DNA of 64,000 nt from UBA8514 sp034933685. Its GTDB lineage: Bacteria > Bacillota > Clostridia > Lachnospirales > Anaerotignaceae. Each line of letters opens with the position of its first letter. The first letter of the stretch is position 1. The notes below the pieces were generated by a model that ran no database searches, was not told the DNA's origin, and was given only the letters and a program-made list of their open reading frames with translations. This document shows positions 59,949 to 64,000 of this stretch, piece by piece. Position numbers and translations under genes: made by a program. The stretch is taken from positions 1 to 64,000 of the forward strand of contig JAYFNB010000020.1 in NCBI GenBank assembly GCA_034933685.1. Direction: 5' to 3'.

Positions 59949-60950
59949 TCATCTATGGACATGTTCAGACTTTCCGTCACGCATCATTAAGTCTGTTACA
60001 GCAACCCTTGGGTCTTTCCCGCCAAACAGAACCTCGTTAATTTCTTTTGTAATAGGCATTTCAACATTGTATTTTTTTGCAAGGTCATAAGCAGCTTGGG
60101 CAGTGTTAACTCCTTCAACTACCATATGAACCGCCTCAAGGGTTTCATCAAGGCTTTTCCCTTCGCCAAGCATTATACCCGCACGTCTATTACGTGAGTG
60201 CATACTAGTACACGTAACTATAAGGTCGCCTATACCGCTAAGACCCATAAATGTATCAGCATTACCGCCCATAGCAACACCAAGTCTACTTATTTCCGTC
60301 ATCCCTCTTGTCATTAAAGCAGCTTTTGTATTATCCCCAAAACCAAGACCGTCGCTAGCACCTGCCGCAAGTGCAATTACATTTTTAAGTGCGGCACCCA
60401 GTTCCATTCCAATCATATCTGGGTTGGTATATAAACGGAATTTTGGGTTCATAAACTCCTCTTGTACCATCTGCGCAATTTCCATGTTCTTACAGCTTAT
60501 AGCACACGCAGTTGGAATATCGCGTCCAACCTCTTCAGCATGGCTTGGCCCTACAAGAGTACATACATTGCACTGCGGAATGCATTCTTCAATAACCTGT
60601 GAAAGTCTTAAAAGGCTGTGGTCCTCTAGTCCCTTTGCAACATTTACAATTACTTGCTCTTTTTTTAATAGAGGTGAAAATTTTTCCATATTAACCCTAA
60701 CAAATTTTGAAGGTATAGCGGTAATAACAATTTCTGCACCCTCAACAGCCTCTTTAGGGTCGCTAAGAATTTTGATACTTTCGCGGATTTCAATTCCCGG
60801 CAAATATTCCTTGTGCTCGTGGTCGGCACGTATTCGTTGAGCCTCTTCCTCTTTCCAGCTCCAAATCGTTACATCATGACCATATTTATCTAACATAACC
60901 GCCAAAGCCGTTCCCCAACTGCCTGAACCAATAATAGCTATTTTTTTCAT
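59949..60950 (-). CDS. gpsA: Glycerol-3-phosphate dehydrogenase GpsA
   Basis: A 333-residue NAD(P)+ enzyme making sn-glycerol 3-phosphate for lipids. The dinucleotide fold is KKIAIIGSGSWGTALAVML; GPSHAEEVGRDIPTACAI, the catalytic Lys in GAALKNVIALAAG and GLSGIGDLIVTCTS follow. ATG at 60950 follows GGGGAGG; an earlier ATG has no ribosome site. It lies right after plsY, so lipid genes are coupled. Confidence 0.95.
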   Translation of the reverse strand: MKKIAIIGSGSWGTALAVMLDKYGHDVTIWSWKEEEAQRIRADHEHKEYLPGIEIRESIKILSDPKEAVEGAEIVITAIPSKFVRVNMEKFSPLLKKEQVIVNVAKGLEDHSLLRLSQVIEECIPQCNVCTLVGPSHAEEVGRDIPTACAISCKNMEIAQMVQEEFMNPKFRLYTNPDMIGMELGAALKNVIALAAGASDGLGFGDNTKAALMTRGMTEISRLGVAMGGNADTFMGLSGIGDLIVTCTSMHSRNRRAGIMLGEGKSLDETLEAVHMVVEGVNTAQAAYDLAKKYNVEMPITKEINEVLFGGKDPRVAVTDLMMRDGKSEHVHR

Positions 60951-60980
60951 ATGGAAAAACCTCCCCAATGCTTATTTAAC

Positions 60981-61589
60981 TTAATTATTCTTTTTCTTAC
61001 CAAAAAGCCTGTTTTCAGTACCATTTTTAAGCCTAACTATATTTTCCTTATGTCTGTAAAAAGCAAGCACCATCATAATTATTGAAACGAGTATAATTTC
61101 TTGCTCTGCTTTCATAAAAAAAAGTGCAACAGGTATAGAAACTGAAAATAATAGCGACCCTAATGAAACGGTCCCCGAAAATAAAACGCCCAAAATTCCA
61201 ATGGCATATGTAGCTAAAGCCATCCACGGGTTAATAACAACGCTAAGTGCACCTACCATACCTACAGTTGCGGCAATGCCTTTTCCGCCTTTAAATTTAA
61301 GATAAAAGGGAAAGTCATGCCCAAGCACTGCACCAAAAGAGGCATACACCCCTGCAACTGCACCTCCAAAAAGTTTGTAACAAATTGTAAATGAAATTAC
61401 AGATTTTAAAATATCACAAGCAAAGGTAACTGCCCCTGCTCTTTTACCTAAAACTCTTAGGGCATTTGTTGTGCCAAGATTGCCACTGCCGTGTTTTCTT
61501 ATATCCACACGCATAACCTTGCCCACAACAAACGCCGATTGAATACACCCAATAAAATAGCCAATTACTAAGCATAAAATCCTAAACAT
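60981..61589 (-). CDS. plsY: Glycerol-3-phosphate acyltransferase PlsY
   Basis: A 202-residue membrane enzyme that acylates glycerol 3-phosphate from acyl-phosphate. The conserved loops are KHGSGNLGTTNALRVLGKR and FPFYLKFKGGKGIAATVG, with the final FYRHKENIVRLKNGTENRLF. AAGAGGAG precedes the ATG. Order der-plsY-gpsA is common in Clostridia. Confidence 0.95.
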   Translation of the reverse strand: MFRILCLVIGYFIGCIQSAFVVGKVMRVDIRKHGSGNLGTTNALRVLGKRAGAVTFACDILKSVISFTICYKLFGGAVAGVYASFGAVLGHDFPFYLKFKGGKGIAATVGMVGALSVVINPWMALATYAIGILGVLFSGTVSLGSLLFSVSIPVALFFMKAEQEIILVSIIMMVLAFYRHKENIVRLKNGTENRLFGKKKNN

Positions 61590-61601
61590 ATTACTCTCCT
61601 C

Positions 61602-62924
61602 TTACTTTTCATTACGCTCTCTTACAATAAAGTGAATAGGGGTACCCACGAAACCAAAAGCTTCTCTAAACTGATTTTCAATATATCTTCTGTAACTAAA
61701 ATGCATAAGCTCTCTGTCATTAACAAACAAAACAAATGTAGGCGGTTTAACACTAACCTGTGTAACATAGTAAATTCTAAGCTGTTTGCCCTTGTCACTT
61801 GGTGGCTGCTGCATAGATGTAGCTTCAATAAGTACATCATTAAGCATCCCTGTGCTTATGCGCAAAGCATGGTTTTCATGTACAGTTTTAATGGTTTCAA
61901 GCATTTTAGGTATTCTTTGCCCTGTAACCGCTGATATAAACACCCTTGGTGCATATGGCATATACGCAAGTTCGTTCCCTATATCTTTAAGGAACTTGTT
62001 CATGGTTTTGTCATCTTTTTCAATGGAATCCCACTTGTTTACGGCAACAATAGCCGCTTTTCCACGTTCATGGGCAATGCCTGCTATTTTTGTATCCTGG
62101 TCTGTAATACCTTCGTTTGCGTCAATCACAAGTATGGCAACGTCGCATCTTTCCACTGCCGCAACGGCACGGATAATGCTGAAACGCTCAATTTCTTCTT
62201 TGATTTTGCTTTTTCTTCTCATTCCTGCAGTGTCTATAAATACATATTTCTGCCCTTCAACCTCAATTGGTGTATCTATAGCATCACGGGTTGTGCCTGG
62301 TATATTGCTTACAATAAGTCTGTCCTCACCAAGTATTTTGTTTATAAGAGAAGATTTACCTACATTAGGCTTTCCAATAATTGCAACCTTAATTTCTTCA
62401 TCGTTTTCTTCTTCTACATCTTCATCTGGAAATTCCTGCGTAACTGCATCTAAAAGGTCACCTAACCCAAGCATCTGACCTGCTGAAATAGGAATAGGCT
62501 CACCAATTCCAAGGCTGAAAAATTCGTAAATGTCAAGGTTATCCCTTCTCATATCATCAACTTTGTTAATTGCAAGTACAACTGGCTTCTTTGTACGCCT
62601 TAAAATGTTTGCAACCTGCATATCGTCATCAATAACGCCCTGCTTGATGTCGCACACAAAAATAATTACATCGGCAGTTTCAATTGCAATTTCTGCCTGC
62701 TGAAGAATTTGCCTTAAAATTACGTCCTCTGCATTAGGCTCCATTCCGCCTGTATCTATTAATGTGAATTTGTGGCTTAACCACTCCACATCCGCATAAA
62801 TTCTGTCACGTGTTACACCTGGCGTATCTTGTACTATAGATATTCTTTCACCTGCAAGTTTATTAAACAGTGTAGATTTACCCACATTGGGTCGCCCTAC
62901 TACTGCTACAATCGGTTTTCCCAT
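61602..62924 (-). CDS. der: Ribosome-assembly GTPase Der (EngA)
   Basis: A 440-residue protein with two tandem GTPase domains: VVGRPNVGKSTLFNKL with DTGGMEP, and IIGKPNVGKSSLINKI with DTAGMRRK. A KH-like C-terminal domain ends it. It acts in 50S assembly. ATG at 62924 follows AAGAGGAGG. Confidence 0.96.
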   Translation of the reverse strand: MGKPIVAVVGRPNVGKSTLFNKLAGERISIVQDTPGVTRDRIYADVEWLSHKFTLIDTGGMEPNAEDVILRQILQQAEIAIETADVIIFVCDIKQGVIDDDMQVANILRRTKKPVVLAINKVDDMRRDNLDIYEFFSLGIGEPIPISAGQMLGLGDLLDAVTQEFPDEDVEEENDEEIKVAIIGKPNVGKSSLINKILGEDRLIVSNIPGTTRDAIDTPIEVEGQKYVFIDTAGMRRKSKIKEEIERFSIIRAVAAVERCDVAILVIDANEGITDQDTKIAGIAHERGKAAIVAVNKWDSIEKDDKTMNKFLKDIGNELAYMPYAPRVFISAVTGQRIPKMLETIKTVHENHALRISTGMLNDVLIEATSMQQPPSDKGKQLRIYYVTQVSVKPPTFVLFVNDRELMHFSYRRYIENQFREAFGFVGTPIHFIVRERNEK

Positions 62925-62986
62925 TTTTTTCCTCCTCTTAAAGCCTTGGAACTTTTGTTCCAATCCATATAAACCTTCGTTAAGGT

Positions 62987-64000
62987 TTACTCCAAAATTG
63001 TTTTTACAAAATCTTCTCCGCTTTCCTTAGTGATTCTAATTTTAACACAAAGTTCCTTTTCTATGTCCTCAATGGTCAAATCATCTAATAGGGTAGTCTC
63101 TCCACTTCTTAGAAGATTTTGCGGTAAACATAAATAATCTCCCAACTTCTTATTTTTAAGTTGGTTTATTATGTCACAGCCGCAAAGCAACCCCGAAACA
63201 GAAATCTTACCACCAAAAAAATCATTCTCTATTGGGAAAACTTGAATTTTTACTCTCGGATATTTTACCATAATTTCTTTACAAAGACCATCTATAAATT
63301 CAAAAGCGGCGGTTCCTGTGGCAATGCTAACTGTTTTTTTAAGCTCTTGGTTGCCAGCAAGCTCTGCCATGCATGCATCAAATTCATCTCTCATAAGAGA
63401 AATCATACCTACCCCGTTTTCAATTTGCGGAAAATCTTCATAATCTTCTACACTAGGAAATTCTCTTTGGGCTGTTAAATAAAACTCATCGGCAATAAAT
63501 ACAAATGAACTTCCTATTTCAGCCTTCAGCTTTTTCTGCCACTTTTCAATAATGTCTATAACTGCCTCACTGTCTGCTTTTTCAAAAGGTTTCATTGGAT
63601 ACAAACCATCTCTGTAGCGTGTTAAGCCAATTGGCACAACTGAAAGGCTTTTTGCATGAGGAAAAAATTTTGACAAGTCCGAAATGGATTTTTCCAAAAC
63701 AGCCCCGTCATTAATTCCATTACAAAGCACAATTTGTAAGTTCATTTCAATGCCTGCATCTGCAAGGGTCTGCATATGGGTAAGAACTTTGTCAGCATTT
63801 TTATTATTTAGCATCTTTTTTCTAAGTTCCAAATCCGTAGTGTGAACGGACACGTTTATAGGGGAAAGATGGTAGTACACAATTCTGTCAATATCAGCCT
63901 GTTTCATATTGGTAAGGGTAACATAGTTGCCTTGCAAAAAGGAAAGTCGGCTATCATCATCTTTAAAATACAAGGTTTCCCTCATTCCCTTAGGCAATTG
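62987..64000 (-). CDS. DUF512-family radical SAM protein, C-terminal part
   Basis: The visible 338 codons run into the window edge, so the N-terminus (PDZ-like and the radical SAM Cys motif) is missing. QLPKGMRETLYFKDDDSRL and SFLQGNYVTLTNM are the diagnostic DUF512 segments. GGKISVSGLLCGCDIINQL lies near the C-terminus. These proteins are widespread in Clostridia upstream of der. Their chemistry is not established. Confidence 0.9.
   Translation of the reverse strand, partial: QLPKGMRETLYFKDDDSRLSFLQGNYVTLTNMKQADIDRIVYYHLSPINVSVHTTDLELRKKMLNNKNADKVLTHMQTLADAGIEMNLQIVLCNGINDGAVLEKSISDLSKFFPHAKSLSVVPIGLTRYRDGLYPMKPFEKADSEAVIDIIEKWQKKLKAEIGSSFVFIADEFYLTAQREFPSVEDYEDFPQIENGVGMISLMRDEFDACMAELAGNQELKKTVSIATGTAAFEFIDGLCKEIMVKYPRVKIQVFPIENDFFGGKISVSGLLCGCDIINQLKNKKLGDYLCLPQNLLRSGETTLLDDLTIEDIEKELCVKIRITKESGEDFVKTILE

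Noticed and set aside
1..64000. CRISPR arrays, transposons or rRNA genes
   Set aside because: I found no regularly spaced repeats, transposase-like proteins or rRNA segments on either strand.

Overview
The window looks like a low-GC, endospore-forming anaerobe of the class Clostridia. The chromosomal part carries spo0A, a butyryl-CoA-type acyl-CoA dehydrogenase, FeoAB, a split cobalamin methionine synthase and several sulfur-amino-acid lyases. I cannot name the genus from sequence alone.

Bases 1 to about 32,294 are the right-hand part of an integrated temperate phage with a contractile, PBSX-like tail (sheath, tube, frameshifted tail chaperone, tape measure, LysM and hub proteins). Reading leftward from the lysogeny switch at 29.0-29.2 kb are early genes (Cro-like regulators, small zinc-binding proteins, PC4-like protein), a replication module (DUF2800, DUF2815, family A polymerase, VapE-type primase/helicase, VRR-NUC, SNF2 helicase), late regulators (a sigma-like factor and an ArpU-like protein), packaging (TerS, TerL, portal), a MuF-type head protein with a toxin-like C-terminus followed by a possible immunity gene, then scaffold, capsid, connectors and tail genes. 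The tail operon runs off the left edge. Rightward from the switch are the repressor, an ImmA/IrrE-type protease, a KilA-N protein and a tyrosine integrase. The prophage ends in a 25-base copy of a tRNA 3' end at 32,270-32,294, so the intact tRNA should lie beyond the left edge.

From 32.3 to 64 kb is host chromosome. 32.5-34.6 kb holds small genes (DUF6143-like, a Staygreen-family protein, a 47-residue peptide, a short ferritin-like protein) and tRNA-Gly. 34.6-36.5 kb holds a fluoride riboswitch upstream of a CPA-type antiporter, then a Fur-family regulator. 36.7-45.1 kb is a sulfur-amino-acid region: a C-S lyase/NhaC-type antiporter/D-cysteine desulfhydrase operon behind a consensus sigma-54 promoter, its likely PrpR-like activator, a methionine gamma-lyase and a LysR regulator. 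45.1-50.6 kb holds DUF2179, a cold-shock protein with a long leader, a cupin, tRNA-Pro, DJ-1/PfpI, CYTH, spo0A and two small XRE regulators. 50.7-57.1 kb has the acyl-CoA dehydrogenase with an unusual leader and the operon for MetH reactivation protein, MetH and a homocysteine methyltransferase-MTHFR fusion. 57.1-64 kb has FeoAB, a PAP2 phosphatase, gpsA-plsY-der and the end of a DUF512 radical-SAM gene.

The points most worth following are the MuF toxin/immunity pair, the TGTAGTCA repeat cluster beside the phage primase gene, the acyl-CoA dehydrogenase leader with repeated GCCGAA elements, the sigma-54 sulfur operon, the visible -1 frameshift signal and the fluoride riboswitch.
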